The notes: generated by a model from the letters alone, not told the origin. Shown: positions 20,346-32,812, counted from the stretch's first letter. The stretch is 64,000 nucleotides of DNA from Selaginella moellendorffii (GCF_000143415.4 NW_003314273.1:1132681-1196680), one strand, 5' to 3'. Numbers and translations: made by a program.

Positions 20346-21714
20346 CGCGGCACTTTTTGGGCGTCATTTCTCTCTTTTTCTTTTAGCCGCAGAACTTAGG
20401 AAGGAATTCCTTGTTTGTCTTGCGGTGGTTTTGTTTGATCCTGGGCGTGTTGGATAGGTTTAGAGCTCCTCTTTCCAGCAAGGTATGGCACTCATCAAGC
20501 CGTGCAGTATTTGAAGAGATACAATGTTTCTTAGCTCAGTTTGAGGAACGGTTTGGGGTTTTCACTTTCTCGCCTAGATCCTCGGCCCAATTTCTCAAAG
20601 TAGTGCATTTGGGCTTGTAGATCTGGCCTAGATCTATGAGTAGGGGTGATTCTTGGTGCTAGATTTGGCCAAATTGGCGACATGCAAAAGGATTTTCTTC
20701 TCTGGCTAAATTGGATCATCTTTGTAGCATGAATTCGTGCTCCTCCAGGCTTTGTTTTGGATGCTGTTTGTTTTTAGAGGTGCTCCTGGTCCTAGGCTTT
20801 CCAAAAATACCAACAGCGCCTTAGTATCAATCTACATTAGTGACATGCATATATTTTTCCACAATATTGGCGTTCCAAGCTACCTCTTCTTGGATTTTAG
20901 GGAATATTGAGGTGGCTTCTTCCCAAATTCTTGTGATAGAAGGTAAATGGCGCTGAGCTCTTTCCAACGAGCCTACCAATAGTCAAAATGGGGAAGGATT
21001 AAGACCAAAGGTCTTATTTTTCTCTTTTAGGCTAAACTTTGTTAGGAGTTCCTTGGGAACGAAGCAATCTTCAAGGAATAGTTGGCATAGGAACAGGAAC
21101 AAGAAGAACAAGAACAGGAATTAACGTAGGAACAGAGACAGTAGGAGCAGGCGCTGGATAGGAGTTGGTGTTGGAGTAGACGTAGGGGTAGGAGAGAGAG
21201 CAGGGGTTACTGGTTACAAGTTATAGGTCTCTGGTTATTAGTTACTGGTTATTGGTTACCAGCTACTCCAGTAGCTGCTCCAATGGCTACTTCAGCGGCT
21301 ACTCCAGTGGCTACTCCAGCGGCTACTCCAGCGGCTACTCCAATGGCTATTCCAGCAGCTACCTTACGAGTTAATGGTTACATGTGCTTGAGGCCTACAT
21401 CTCCTTCCATTTCCACCATTATTTCTCTTCATCACAGGCATTTTGGGCAACTTTGTGCAACTTGAGCACTAGCCTATAGTCTTCTTGCCCCTGTCAACCC
21501 AGTTGCCTTGACCGGTCATTTGTAGTATTCAAGGTATTTGATGCCGGTACAAACTAGACATATGACAAACTGGCACCCTTTTACCATACCTCGAGGCCCT
21601 AAGGTACAAAGTAAACTTTCTAACATCCAAAGGCAGCTTAGGTACGACACTAGACCTTCTCGGGCCGAGTTCTCTTCATCCTCAGTAAATTCCAGTAACT
21701 TAGATCTATGAGCT
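20346..21714 (+). other. Leader or LTR region of the RT-less Ty3 element, with a 15-bp tandem repeat
   Basis: No gene. At 21259-21365 there is a tandem of GCTACTCCAGCG-like 15-mers. Before it comes a block of GGTTACTGGTTAC-like repeats, which recurs at about 45225-45290 behind the related integrase fragment. That suggests the leader and the 3' region share sequence, as LTRs would. LTR ends are not clear. Confidence 0.45.
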
Positions 21715-24700
21715 ATGGCGCAACCACCTTTAGCTCAACCTCAGCTCCATGTTCTATAGAAGGGGAGTGATCTGCCAACCTTCTCAGGTGTTGGAACAGT
21801 CTCTCCAACATCACATATCAGTCGCTTTGACTACTACTGCACCACAAATATGATCGTCGATGATGATTGTATGTGCCGTGATTTCTTGCAGTCTCTTGAA
21901 GGCAAAGCAGCAACCTGGGTAGATTCTCTCCTCCTAGAGGACCGGACAGACTTCCAGACACTACTTGCTTCTTTTAGAGAACGCTTTGTTGAGGAAAAAT
22001 CCACAAATTGGCTACTTGTCGACCTCTTTTCGTTCTGGCAGGGTGCTCACGAGTCTGTTCCTGACTACATCACACGGTTTTGAGCTTATTGGAAGCAGTG
22101 TTGGGATCACAGAGTAGTCCAAGATGAGCAACAGAGGATCACGGCATTCACAGCAGGTCTGCGTGGGAACTTGCAGTGGAAACTTCTTAAAAAGACATTC
22201 AGGTCTTGCCGTGAGGCATTTTCATTTGCCACAAAGCTAGAAAGAGAGCTTCTTGTCAACTTGGGGATTGCTAGAGTTGATTTCAACCAAGCCATCACCC
22301 CATCAAAGTCACCTTGTGTAGTTGTTCGTCCGTCCACAACAAAGCCCATCGCTATTGAGCATACACCTCCAGCTATTGAGAACATTGCCAACAAGATGCA
22401 GCAGCCGAAGGAGATCATTTTTCAATAACAATCACACCATGACAAACTGCTCCAGGAGCTGGTGCAGTCCAGGAAAGAGGCTGCTACAGCTCGGGAACGT
22501 AGATTCAAATCTCGTTGGTGCACTCACTACGTGACGAACACACACAACACACAGTGTTGCTTCAAGCTTCACCCAGAGCTTCGGTCTCCATCTTCTCAAC
22601 GTGTCCAACAACATCCCTTCACTAATAATTCCACATCGTCTCGGGGTCTAGAGACATATCAGGAGCAGTTGGAGTGACAAGCAATTGAGGCAGCCCCTTC
22701 GGCAAGCAAAGGCAAGGCACCAGCCTCATCGGTCAACACGATTTTTGTAGTTGAGGAACTCTATAGGCAACAGCAGCAAACCACAGCCACTCGAGACCAA
22801 GCAAAGAAGAAGGCAGCCGCTCAGCCTGGCGTCGATCCCCCGGTGTCAGTTGAGAGTGAATCTTTGTCAGCACCAAATCTAGTGACACAAAGGGTGGCTT
22901 GTAAGCTCCCCTTCAAGTCACTGCTCTCTTCTCCTCCTGAGATCTCACCAATAGCTATTCCTGTTTTGGAGCCAGTTCTTCAACAGTGTGAGACACAAAA
23001 TACCTAGGCCCCAAAGTGGAGCCGGAAAGGGTGCCACGTGGTAGTGGCTGAAGCGAGAGCCAAACGAGCGTAACACGTTTGGACCAAAAGCTCCGACTTG
23101 AAAAGTCAAGAGCGGGAGTGGAACTCCCAACGAAGTGCTCGAGGAACGAGCACGAAGCGAGCAAAAAGCGAGGCTCCAAAAAGGGACACAAAAGGACCAA
23201 CACATGACACGTGGAAGTGTCCGAGATGGACTCGAGTTGGAGTCCGAAGTGGAGTCCGAGATGGACTCGAGTTGGAGTCCGAAGTGGAGTCCGAGATGGA
23301 CCCGAGTTGGAGTCCGAAGTGGAGTCCGAGATGGACTCAAGTTGGAGTCCGAAGTGGAGTCCGAAGTGGAGTCCGAGATGGACCCGAGATGGAGTCCGAG
23401 ATGGAGTCCGAGATGGAGTCCGAGGTGGACCCAAGATGGACCTGAAGTGGAGTCCAAGATGGAGTCCGAGATGGACCCGAGATGGACCCGAAATGGAGTC
23501 CGAGATGGAGTCCGAGATGGAGTCCGAGGTGGACCCGAGATGGACCCGAAATGGAGTCCGAGATGGACCCGAGATGGAGTCCGAGATGGAGTCCGAGCCC
23601 GAGTCCGAGTTCGAGTCCGAGTCCGAGTCCGAGTCCGAGTTCGAGTCTAAGAGGGTGAAAGCCCAAAGCGTTCGTCTCCCAGACCCTGGGGGGTTTGGTG
23701 AGCTCCAAAAGTATAGTAGGGGGGGGGACTGCAGTGGAGCCAGTTTGGCCCAGGAAGGCCAGACCCAGTGTTGGGTGATGAGCTGCCCACTGGGAAGTCC
23801 AAGACTAGAGTGAACACAGACCGACAAGCGGGGTAGCTTGGTGAAGTGTTCAAGAGCCGGCTCTAGTTCCCCTGGGAGATCGACTGGCCGATGCTCCCAG
23901 TCCAAATGTGGGTGGCACTACCTACTTGGATACTTGGTGTGGCTCAACGGAACCCGCTCTAAACCCATGGCTAGAGCACCCAAGGGCAGAAGGCGAGGAG
24001 AGTACCCAGGTGGCTCGCGTAAGGCCACGGTGTTCCGAAATGTTGTCCCAAAGGCCCAGACTGTGGAAAGGAAGAGGAGCAGTCCTCTGGGGTAGTGACC
24101 AAGGACACAGTCGTGTGGTGAGGAAGTCCCAGAGGACCGTGGGACTTAGTGGTCGGGCCTGTGGGTCTCGATCCAGTGGCAGTGTTGGCAAACACGGCCA
24201 AGGGCAGAAAGGGACTTAGTGGGGACTGACAGAGGGATATTGGGGAAGGCTATTCCCCTTGTCGGTGGGCATCCTAAGGATGCTAAGGAGTGGATCTGAG
24301 ATGACCACTCACGGATGGTTTGCCTAGTCTTGGAGAGCCAAGACTGTGATGCAAGTGGTATTAGACTACCAGTGTGGCAAAGGTGATTGGGCGTGGCCTT
24401 AGCGTAACGGGCTGCCATGTCGGTGGTACCTTTGAGTGTCGGTCATGGGATCGGACACGTGGAGCACTTGGACCAAGTGCAAATGTTGAGTGGCATGGAT
24501 GCCATTCTTGGGGCTAGCAAGTCCCAAGTCCTGGATTGGACTTATGGAGGTTGTGAATGAGACTCCTCCAAGTGGTCGGAGGTGTGGTTAAGTGACTAAA
24601 GTAGAATGGAAAATTTAGTCGCTTACAAACAGCTGGTTGACACTCCCGTCACCTTTTCGCTCCGAGACATGTTGTGTCTTGTCCCGGGATTCAGCCAGCG

Positions 24701-26418
24701 TTTAGAGGAGTTTGCACGGTCAGGAACACCAGTGAGCACTCTCAAGAGGACTTCTCAAGAGGTGCACATTGTCGACATGACAAGATATGGTGGAGATCCT
24801 AGTCCATTCTTTGTCCTGGTGCAGATTAGTACTTCCTCTTGTAGGATGGATGCTTTGGTTGACTCCGGTCCTGGAAGCAACATTATCTCTCTCAAAGCTG
24901 CCCTTTCGGCATAGCTACAAATCATTGAGAACTCCTCCATCGTGCTCAAGACCTTCGCCAACCATATTGTTCCTCCAATAGGAATTTGCTGTGGTGTCAA
25001 GGTCTCTGTGTAGGGTGTTATTTCTGAGGTGGATTTCTTCGTGGTTGACTACCAACGTCTTGGAATGTCCCCTTTGAAGGACTCTATCATCCTTGCCTGC
25101 TCATGGCAAGTCACACATTGCACCATTGACAGCACACAAGGCAAGATGGAAATTAGTGATGGAACCCATAGCGCCACCTTCCTCAATAACCACGGCAGAG
25201 CTCTTTCTCAGCAAGCCCAGTAGGCTTAGACTAAGATGGCCTCCACACCATACTTTCCTCCTGAGCTCACAGAGGTTTTTCTTGACTTGGCGGTGGAGTC
25301 GACCATCTACACGATAGATGCTTTCTCATGCAATGTGATCAACATTGTTGGAGCCACTCCAGGCCAGTTTCATCTTTCATAGGACACAGCCAAACTCAAT
25401 CCTCCTCAACAACTATTTGAGGTGTCACACAGCCAGCATCTTCCTACTAAAATCATGCTAGCTGATGACTCCAAGTGTATTTTGTCATGCCATTTCTTGG
25501 AGACGGAGGATGACATCCAAACACACAATTGGCAGAAAGAATCAAGCCAATCGGACGTGTTGCATGAGAGTTATAGCTCTTTGAGTTCAGAATTTCCTAC
25601 CATGGAGCCCCCGGTATTCCAACCACCAGAACGATTTTGTCCCTTTCTTGCTGGAGCCCGTATCCATTCCCATGTCTATTTTACTGTGCTAACTTTTCTT
25701 TTACAGTGATCGGTTCACAGTCCTCGTACTTTATCTTGGATTGTGACCATCCAAGAGTTCCAGCCAACTCTTCACATGCGGCGGAAGTGTGTGATGTATC
25801 TTCTCCAGCAGCTGCAGGTCAAGCACATGAAGAGCAACAGCTATTACCCTGAGTGCAATGGCCAAGCAGAGTCCAGCAACAAGATATTGAAGACAGTCAT
25901 CTCAAAGCTTGTGGAAGATCACCCAAGGCATTGGCATAAACACTTAGTTACGGTGTTGTGGGCCTTTCAGACGTCCTTCAAGACATCCATCTCTGCGACC
26001 CCATTCTCCCTTGTCTATGGGACAGAAGCCATACTTCCAGTGGAGATCCAGGTGCCATCACTCTCACTTTCACTTCGATACGAAGCAGCAATGCAGCTTA
26101 GCGATGAGGACAAGCTTCATGCACGTGACTTGGAGGTTCTTGCCTTGGAGGAACAATGATGATCCACAACTGAACATCTCCTTCGAGGCAAGCCAAAGAT
26201 CAAGTTAGTCATCGATCACCAGTGGTCTACCGAACCATTCGAGGATGGCGATCTCGTTCTACTCAAAGAGTTTACGCCACTTTCAAAGTTCTCCCCTCGC
26301 TGGACCAGCCCCTACTTTGTCCAGCGACACATCGGAGGAGGAGCATATGTGCTAGTTGATGCTAATGAACATGAGCTCTCACATGCTCACAACCACTCTC
26401 ATTTCAAACGCCTTAGAC
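21715..26418 (+). pseudogene. Ty3/Gypsy element lacking reverse transcriptase, gag-pro plus integrase end
   Basis: One frame from ATG 21715 carries Gag (YCTTNMIVDDDCMCRDFLQS, then FRERFVEEKS) and is interrupted by TAG 21757, TGA 22081, TAA 22426 and TGA 22675. A solo LTR (22987-24627) sits within it; the frame resumes exactly at LVDTPVTFSLRDML. A protease-like DALVDSGPGSN follows at about 24849, then more stops. Reverse transcriptase, RNase H and the first half of integrase are absent: the sequence passes from a spacer (about 25740) into the integrase end (YYPECNGQAESSNK, VLWAFQTSFKTSIS, to about 26160) and its tail (LLKEFTPLSKFSPRWT). This is a deletion derivative that could only move in trans. 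Confidence 0.8.
22987..24627 (+). mobile_element. Solo LTR, family B, with 5-bp target duplication
   Basis: Starts TGTGAGACACAAAAT and ends TTTAGTCGCTTACA. It is flanked by AACAG at 22982-22986 and 24628-24632. Removing it with one AACAG restores the host reading frame (VLEPVLQQ to LVDTPVT). It carries the 12-bp array (about 23215-23650), the GGGTGAAAGCCCAAAGCG block and a G run. No coding potential; the Trp/Ser/Pro/Arg frames are array artefacts. It arose by recombination between the two LTRs of a full element. Confidence 0.95.
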
Positions 26419-26720
26419 TGGCATTGATTCAGATTGTGGAGAAATGGAACAAGGTTAACCTATATATACTATAGGTTGATGAAGCTCCACCACTCTTGGA
26501 TCGAGGACGGCCTAAATATAGCTGAGGTCGAGGAGGTGCCACATCAATATCAGGAATGTGGCTCGAGACTCAGGAATCGGGAAGTGTCTTGAGAGTCAGG
26601 AATAGGGAAGTGTCTCGAGAGTCAGGAATAGGGAAGTGTCTCGAGAATCAGGAATGTGGTCTGTAGGTCAGGAATCCGGCGAGAGTCAGGAATGTGGCAA
26701 GAATTGGGGGATTCCTGACA
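26419..26720 (-). repeat. 3' LTR of chromovirus 2 (minus strand)
   Basis: 302 bp, ends TGTCAGGAATCCCC on the minus strand. Contains a TATATATAG box (26459-26470) and a minisatellite with units GAGAGTCAGGAATAGGGAAG. The copy at 30911-31186 is 276 bp, shorter by one unit. GCCTTAGAC precedes both copies, so the exact inner border is uncertain. Confidence 0.85.
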
Positions 26721-26731
26721 GCACCCCCTCC

Positions 26732-29700
26732 TCAAGAACGAGTGGAACGAGGATGTGAATGAGAACGATGAGGAGGATGAGATGAGCGGCGAGGGATGGG
26801 AGATGGAGAAAAAGAATGAGGACTGGGACAACTAGGATAGCAGCGGTGGAAGTCCTGAACAAGGTCAGGAGAATGAATCAGGTTGTCCACAGGTTCCCAA
26901 GTGCGTTCTTCAGGCCCGTAACCCTTCCAGTCGACCAGATAGTAGAGTTTAGACCGTGAAATCTTGGAATCAAGGATGTCTTGAACCTCATACTCAGACC
27001 CATCCTTGAGCTGCACTGGTGGAGGTGGAGGAATGACCCGATTGGGAATAGGACTGGGAATATAAGGCTCAAGGAGAGAGGAATGAAAAACGGGGTGAAT
27101 TTGATATGAGGAGGGAAGTGCAAGGCGATAAGTGACAGGATTAATGATGGCAGTGATAGGGAAAGGACCGAGGCGTTTGAAATCAAGTTTTGGATAGGGC
27201 CTGGTGGTGGAGATATTTTGCCTGAGGAGCCAAACTTTATCCCCGATATTGTAAGGGGGACAATCCTGACGATGGACATTGGCAAATGTTTTGTGAGATT
27301 CCTGAGCACGATGGAGGTGGAAGGAGATGGAGTTGTGGATTTCTTGGAGATTGGAGACAAACGCCTCAGAGCGGGGATTTGAATGAGAGGATTCGGATGG
27401 AGAAGGAAGTGAAAGATTGAATCGGGGATTTCGGCCAGAGTTTGCAAAGAAGGGGGAAATTCGAAGAGAGGAGTGAATAGAGTTGTTATAGGAGAACTTA
27501 GCAAGGGGAAGGATATCGAACTAGTTATCCTGATGATAGTTGATGAAGCACCTCAAGAATTGTTCCAACATCTGAATTGTTCGCTCGGACTGCCCATCAG
27601 TTTGAGGATGATATGCCGAAGAGAGGTTGGCCTTCACTCCAAGCAGCTGCAAAAACCGTTGCCAGAAATGAGAGATGAACTGAGGCCCCCGATCAGAAAC
27701 CACATCTGTAGGAATCCCATGAAGTCGGAAAATTTCCCTGAATACCAGTTTTGCCATGTCCTCACCCGAATACATGGCAAGAAGTGCACCATCTTTGTGA
27801 AGCGATCCACCACGACTAAAATGCTGTTGAAGCCTCCAGAACTCAGAAGATCACTCAAGAAATCCATGGAGATGGATTCCCAAGGACCTGAAGGGACCGG
27901 AAGGGAATGAAGCAAACCTGAAGGAAGGTGGCGAGGTACCTTATTCCGGGCGCAAGTGTCACAGGAGGTAACAAAAGCTTTGATGTAGTCGTCCATGTGA
28001 GGCCACCAAAAGTCCCGTGCAACTAGCTCATAGGTTTTTGCAATGCTGAAGTGACCAGCAGTCGGGCTATCGTGGCACGCCACTAGGACCAACCTTCGAG
28101 CATCACCTTCAGGAACGTAAAGCTGCTCCCCACGGTATAATAAGCCATCTAAGAACTCGAACTCGTCAAATCACCAGCAGTCGGGAGTCACAGGGTGTCC
28201 AGCCTGAAGATGGGGGAAAATGTCGCTGGCGAGATCATCGGATTGAAGATCGTTTCTGATGGCATCCATCAAGGAGGAGTCCTGAGGGGCCAGGGAAATT
28301 CCCATAACTTGAAGCCGATCAAGACCGAGGATAATTTGATCCTGTTGATCGAAGGCAGGATTACCAGGCCTAAGACTGAGATAGGAGCGCCTTGAAAGAG
28401 CATCAGGAAGGCTTTGAAGCTTTCCAGGTCTGTACTTGATAACAAAGTCAAACCGACTCAGGAATTGTGCCCACTTTGCTTGACGACAGCTTAAAACTCG
28501 GGAAGTGGCAAAGTACTCGAGATTTTTGTGATCTGTCCAGATTGTTGTTTGATGGCCCGCCCCCTCCAAGAAATGGCACCACTCTCCAAAGGAATCCATG
28601 ATGGCAAGGAGCTCCTTGTCGTGGATTTCGTAATTGATCTCTGCAGGCTGGAATTTCCGAGAATGGAAAGCGACCGGATGAAGTTTTTGATCCGCTCCGA
28701 GTTGAGACAACACAGCACCGATGGCAAAGTCGGAGGCGTCAGCCTCGATGAAGAAAGGTTGTCAGGAATCAGCATGGATCAAAACGTGGGCAGAACTGAA
28801 GGCTGCCTTGAGTGTGTCGAAGGCGTGCTGGGCAGCAGTAGACCAAGAGAAGGGAACATCTTTGCGAGTGAGATGCGTGAGAGGAAGGACAATGTCAGAG
28901 TAGTGATCAATGAATTTGCGGTAGAAGTTGGCGAAGCCAAGGAAAACCTGAACGTCCGACATTGATTGTGGAGGCTCCTACTCGAGAATAGTCTTGACTT
29001 TGGTAGGATCCATCGTGATACCCTCAGGAGTGACAATATACCCAAGGAACTCCACAGACTACTGATCGAAGGAACATTTCTCAAGCTTCGCATATAGGCT
29101 GTGTTCTCGCAGCTTCGCCAGCACCTTGTGTACATGTTCGTCGTGCTCCTCCTGAGTTCTTGAGTAGATGAGGATGTCATCGAGGTAGACGATCACCATC
29201 TGATCAAGAAACTCCCGAAAGACGTCGTTCGCCATGTGTTGGAAAACTGCTGGAGCATTTGTCAAGCCAAATGGCATGACAGTGTACTCGAAGTGGCCAG
29301 TCTTCCATTCATCACCAGGCCGGATCCGGATCAGGTTGTATGCACCACGGAGGTCAATCTTGGTGAAGAAGCGGGCACCGCCGAGGCATTCCAACAGGTC
29401 TGAGATCAGGGGCAGCGGATAACGGTTCCGAACAGTCACCTTGTTCAAACCTCAGTAATCGATGACTAGCCGCAAACTCCCATCCTTCTTCTTGACAAAG
29501 AAGACAGGCGCTCCAGCTGGGGACTGCGAATGCTGAATGAACCCCAAGGCAAGGTTCTCATCCACGTACTCTTTGAGGGCCTTAAGCTCGGACGGGGATA
29601 ACCCATAGATAGGCCCCCACGGAGGTGACGCTCCTTCCTGTAAATCAATGGGACAGTCATAAGGCCGATGAGCAGGCAGTACACTAGCTTTTTTTTTATC

Positions 29701-30728
29701 AAACACATCCCCAAAATCATGATACTTCTCAGGAAGACTGACAGGAAAAACATGCAAAGCAAAAAGGAAAATAGATTCTTCATGAAGGAGTTCTTTCATA
29801 GTGATTGTGGAGATAGGAGGAGGTGTACAACTAAATGGAATGATGAGACGAGGATACTGTCCAGTGTAAGATGGAAGAGAGGACAAAGAAGAGGGTGAAA
29901 ACTTCGTAGAGTCAGGAACAGAACCCCGATTTGAGTTTAGGGAACTTTTCCTAATTCAGACTCGATGAACAGCAGGGGAGGCCGTGGGAGATGGTGATGT
30001 GAGAGAGATGAGCTGTAAGTCCTTCCAACAAATCTGAGGCTGATGTAGTTGGAACCAAGGAAGACTGAGCACCACAGAGGAGGACTTGCTGTTGATGATG
30101 TTGAAGGCGATATCGGTGACAGTGGACCCAATGTGTACTTGAACAGGCAACGTTTCCCTAAGTCCAGAAGATGGAGACACAAAATGCTCGCCGATGCCTT
30201 CAACCCTCAGATCCCGTATGGTAGGAGAAAGAGGAACGTGATGTCGGGTAGCGAAGTCCGTGTCCATGAAGTAGGAAGTTGCACCCGAGTCCAGTAGCGC
30301 CAAAGCCTTGAGTCCTGATTGTCTGATGAAAGAAAGGAGACATGGGACGCGGAAGTTGCGGGAATTGGTGGTGGCTTTGATGAAAGGTGGTGAGGAGCTT
30401 GATAAGGAAGAAAAGTGATTTTTATTCGGGGTGCACCCTCGAGCAACGTCCCAATCGCGCCGATTTGAGACTCGGGAGTGGGGTACCGCCGATGTTGAAG
30501 TGCAAAGATCAGCTCCATTTGGTTCAAAAATCCACAAAGCTCTGAACGCTTGCCTGAGAATTTCGCCGGGAAACTCACCTTCGGTTCAGGAACTTTGCTG
30601 GATCCTTGAGCCGAAAGTGAAGCAAGCTCCTTCTGCATGCGAAGAAGGGTCGCCTTCAGCTCGGTATTCTCAGACTGGATTTTTACAAGGACTTCGGCAA
30701 AGAAATCAGGATGGCTTGGAGACTCCAT
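26732..30728 (-). pseudogene. Chromovirus 2 gag-pol, minus strand, degenerate
   Basis: Gag starts at ATG 30728 (MESPSHPDFF, a heptad-like ENTELKATLLRMQKELASL coiled coil) but loses its central part and zinc knuckle at about 30430. Protease: LALLDSGATSYF (about 30270-30305). Reverse transcriptase: 29886-29060 with intact YLDDILIYS (about 29163-29190), broken by TGA where an Arg codon is expected (DY*GLNK, 29449-29451). RNase H: 28713-28171 ([15 protein letters not shown]). Integrase: 28092-27521 (HDSPTAGHFS...CDTCARNK, MDFLSDL, YHPQTDGQSERT). Chromodomain: 27010-26855 (EYEVQDILDSKISRSKLYYLVDWKGYGPEERTWEP; shown in part, 27010 is its upstream side). The chromodomain wording resembles fungal and animal chromoviruses more than family A does. 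It encoded integration into heterochromatin; now inactive. Confidence 0.85.
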
Positions 30729-30910
30729 TGGCAAGAAGAAAGAAAAGAAAGGGGGAAAAAGACAAAGGCAATTCTTATAATCAAAATGAGCTAAAAGAAA
30801 AGCAAAAAGCACAATCTGAATCAAACTATCAAGACCCCCAAGAAGATCAAGACTAGAAAATGCTAAAGACAAAGAGAAAAGCTAGTGGAAACAAAGAAAA
30901 GGCCTTAGAC

Positions 30911-31186
30911 TAACATTGATTCAGATTGTGGAGAAATGGAACAAGGCTAACCTATATATACTATAGGTTGATGAAGCTCCACCACTCTTGGATCGAGGAC
31001 GGCCTAAATATAGCTGAGGTCGAGGAGGTGCCACATCAATATCAGGAATGTGGCTCGAGACTTAGGAATCGGGAAGTGTCTTGAGAGTCAGGAATAGGGA
31101 AGTGTCTCGAGAATCAGGAATGTGGTCTGTAGGTCAGGAATCCGGCGAGAGTCAGGAATGTGGCAAGAATTGGGGGATTCCTGACA
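30911..31186 (-). repeat. 5' LTR of chromovirus 2 (minus strand)
   Basis: 276 bp, collinear with 26419-26720 and missing one minisatellite unit. No canonical TGGTATCA primer site follows (on its left), unlike every other element here, so another primer may be used. Flanking 5-mers (TAGAC left, GCTAT right) do not match. Confidence 0.85.
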
Positions 31187-31204
31187 GCTATAGTCTTCAA
31201 AAAT

Positions 31205-32621
31205 TGTAGCGCATGTGGATTTTACCCTTTATTTTATGGTGATTTATCATAGGATAACACCACGAAGCGGAACCTAAACCCTCTTTATGCCATGTGACAC
31301 ATGCCACATGTCATATGCCACGTGTCCAAAGGACAGTGGTGTGGAACTCGAGGTTCAAAGCCTTGGGCCACTAAACGAAGGAACGATGCTAAACTACCAA
31401 GCAGGGAGTGAAGGAGTGATGGAATCGGTCCACGGAGCAACTCTTGAGCATACAGCCCAAGGAGCAAAGGGACAGGAGCCCGGAATGACTTGGAATAGTC
31501 CTAAAGCAACCAGCATCCCATTGCCAGGACCAGCACACAAAACGAAGCCAAATAGAGTCTGCTGCTATTTTGGCATACCGGTGGCCTTACGCAAGGACAT
31601 GGGTACTCCACTAGGTAGCATGGAATGGAACTTGGGCTTAGACCCAAGCCAAATGCAAAACAAGGATAAGCACGCAAGCGGGAGCTAGACTATGCCTTAG
31701 GTTGGTCAGCTATGTCCGACCTACCCACTATCCCTACTATACATTTGGAACCCCCCATATCCCCCCCCTGAGGAACATACGCTTTGGGCTTTCACCCCAA
31801 GCCTCCCTTAATATCAAGAGTTAGTCTCTGGGACAAGCTCGAAACTTATTAAATATGGAATGGTGCTAGATTGTGAATTTGGATACGGGACAAACACCAT
31901 TGTGTTCAGGCCAATCTCTACATTCCGTAGATATACCAAATGAGCAAATCTAGACACTTTCCATAAATAGCATTTGGGACTGAAATGAGACTAACACAAA
32001 GGGCATGATAGTGAGGGTGTTTGGCAGACACAGTAAGCTATCATCTAGCGATATTGAGGGACCAAGCTCAATATCACAAGGGTTCTAAATGCAAGTCAAC
32101 ATCATGAGTTTCTCATCACTATGTCAAGTATGCTTGACTAAATGACAACTTAGGATTTCCTTTCTTAGTGCCCTTCCGATCTAAGTGCACATGTGATGAC
32201 CAGTTTCTCAACTAGCTTAGGTGGAGACTGATAATGGGTCCAACAATACCAACCTCCTACTGTCGTGGCAGTAAGGAAAGAATATTCAAATGGACTACCC
32301 AACAGCTAGGGTTTATGGGGGGTTCCAAATGTATAGTAGGGATAGTGGTTAGAATGCATATTTGACCACTTGAAACATTAGTTTGGCTCCCACTGGGCTG
32401 TGTCGCTCCTTGTTTTGGATCTGCCTTGGGTCTAAGCCCAAGCTCCACACTGCACTAGTTAGTGGGGTACCCTCCTCCTTGCGTTAGGCTCCCAGTATGC
32501 CAAAATTGTGCCAAATACCATCCGACACCATTTTGTGTGTAGGTGCTAGATACGGGGAGCTAGTGCTCATGGGAGCTATGCAACGAGTTTGGAGTTTGGC
32601 TCTAAATTCATATGCACTACA
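31205..32621 (+). repeat. 5' LTR of family C
   Basis: TGTAGCGCATGTGG...TATGCACTACA with inverted ends TGTAG/CTACA, about 1.4 kb. It has a cluster of palindromic CATGTG/CACGTG boxes (31290-31327). The shared G-homopolymer block is in reverse orientation here (C run near 31762, GCTTTGGGCTTTCACCCC). Fragments recur at 43263-43900, 47661-48057 (minus) and 52980-54140. Confidence 0.8.
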
Positions 32622-32623
32622 TT

Positions 32624-32634
32624 TGGTATTATAG
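32624..32634 (+). other. Primer-binding site of family C
   Basis: TGGTATTATAG two bases after the LTR end; a variant of the TGGTATCAGAG site. It fixes the element's plus orientation. Confidence 0.65.
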
Positions 32635-32812
32635 AAATTATCTCAGCGATTCCTATTCAACTTTTATCGGATTTTCTTACTCAAGTTGCATATATAGAGA
32701 CTTTTCTAGTAGATCTGAAACAACCTATGTAGGATTAGTTGGATTGCACCATTCGGTAAGAATGTTGAATATATGTTCAGTTACTAATAGAGGCATACAT
32801 GTAGCTAATGGG

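Noticed and set aside
23098-23813. Long Trp/Ser/Pro/Arg/Glu-rich and Ser/Thr/Leu/Gly-rich frames over the tandem array (also at 9431, 11931, 18357, 46098, 59913)
   Set aside because: They are by-products of a 12-bp repeat, which is open in several frames on both strands; no start context or domain.
24484-24510. TGGCATGGATGCCATTC as another member of the 24-bp palindrome family (also 8653 and 47440)
   Set aside because: The spacer between arms is absent and it is a fixed part of the family B LTR; it matches only the short ATGGC/GCCAT arms.
28500-28965. Plus-strand ORFs over 27473-30856
   Set aside because: They are antisense shadows of the minus-strand chromovirus 2 gag-pol.
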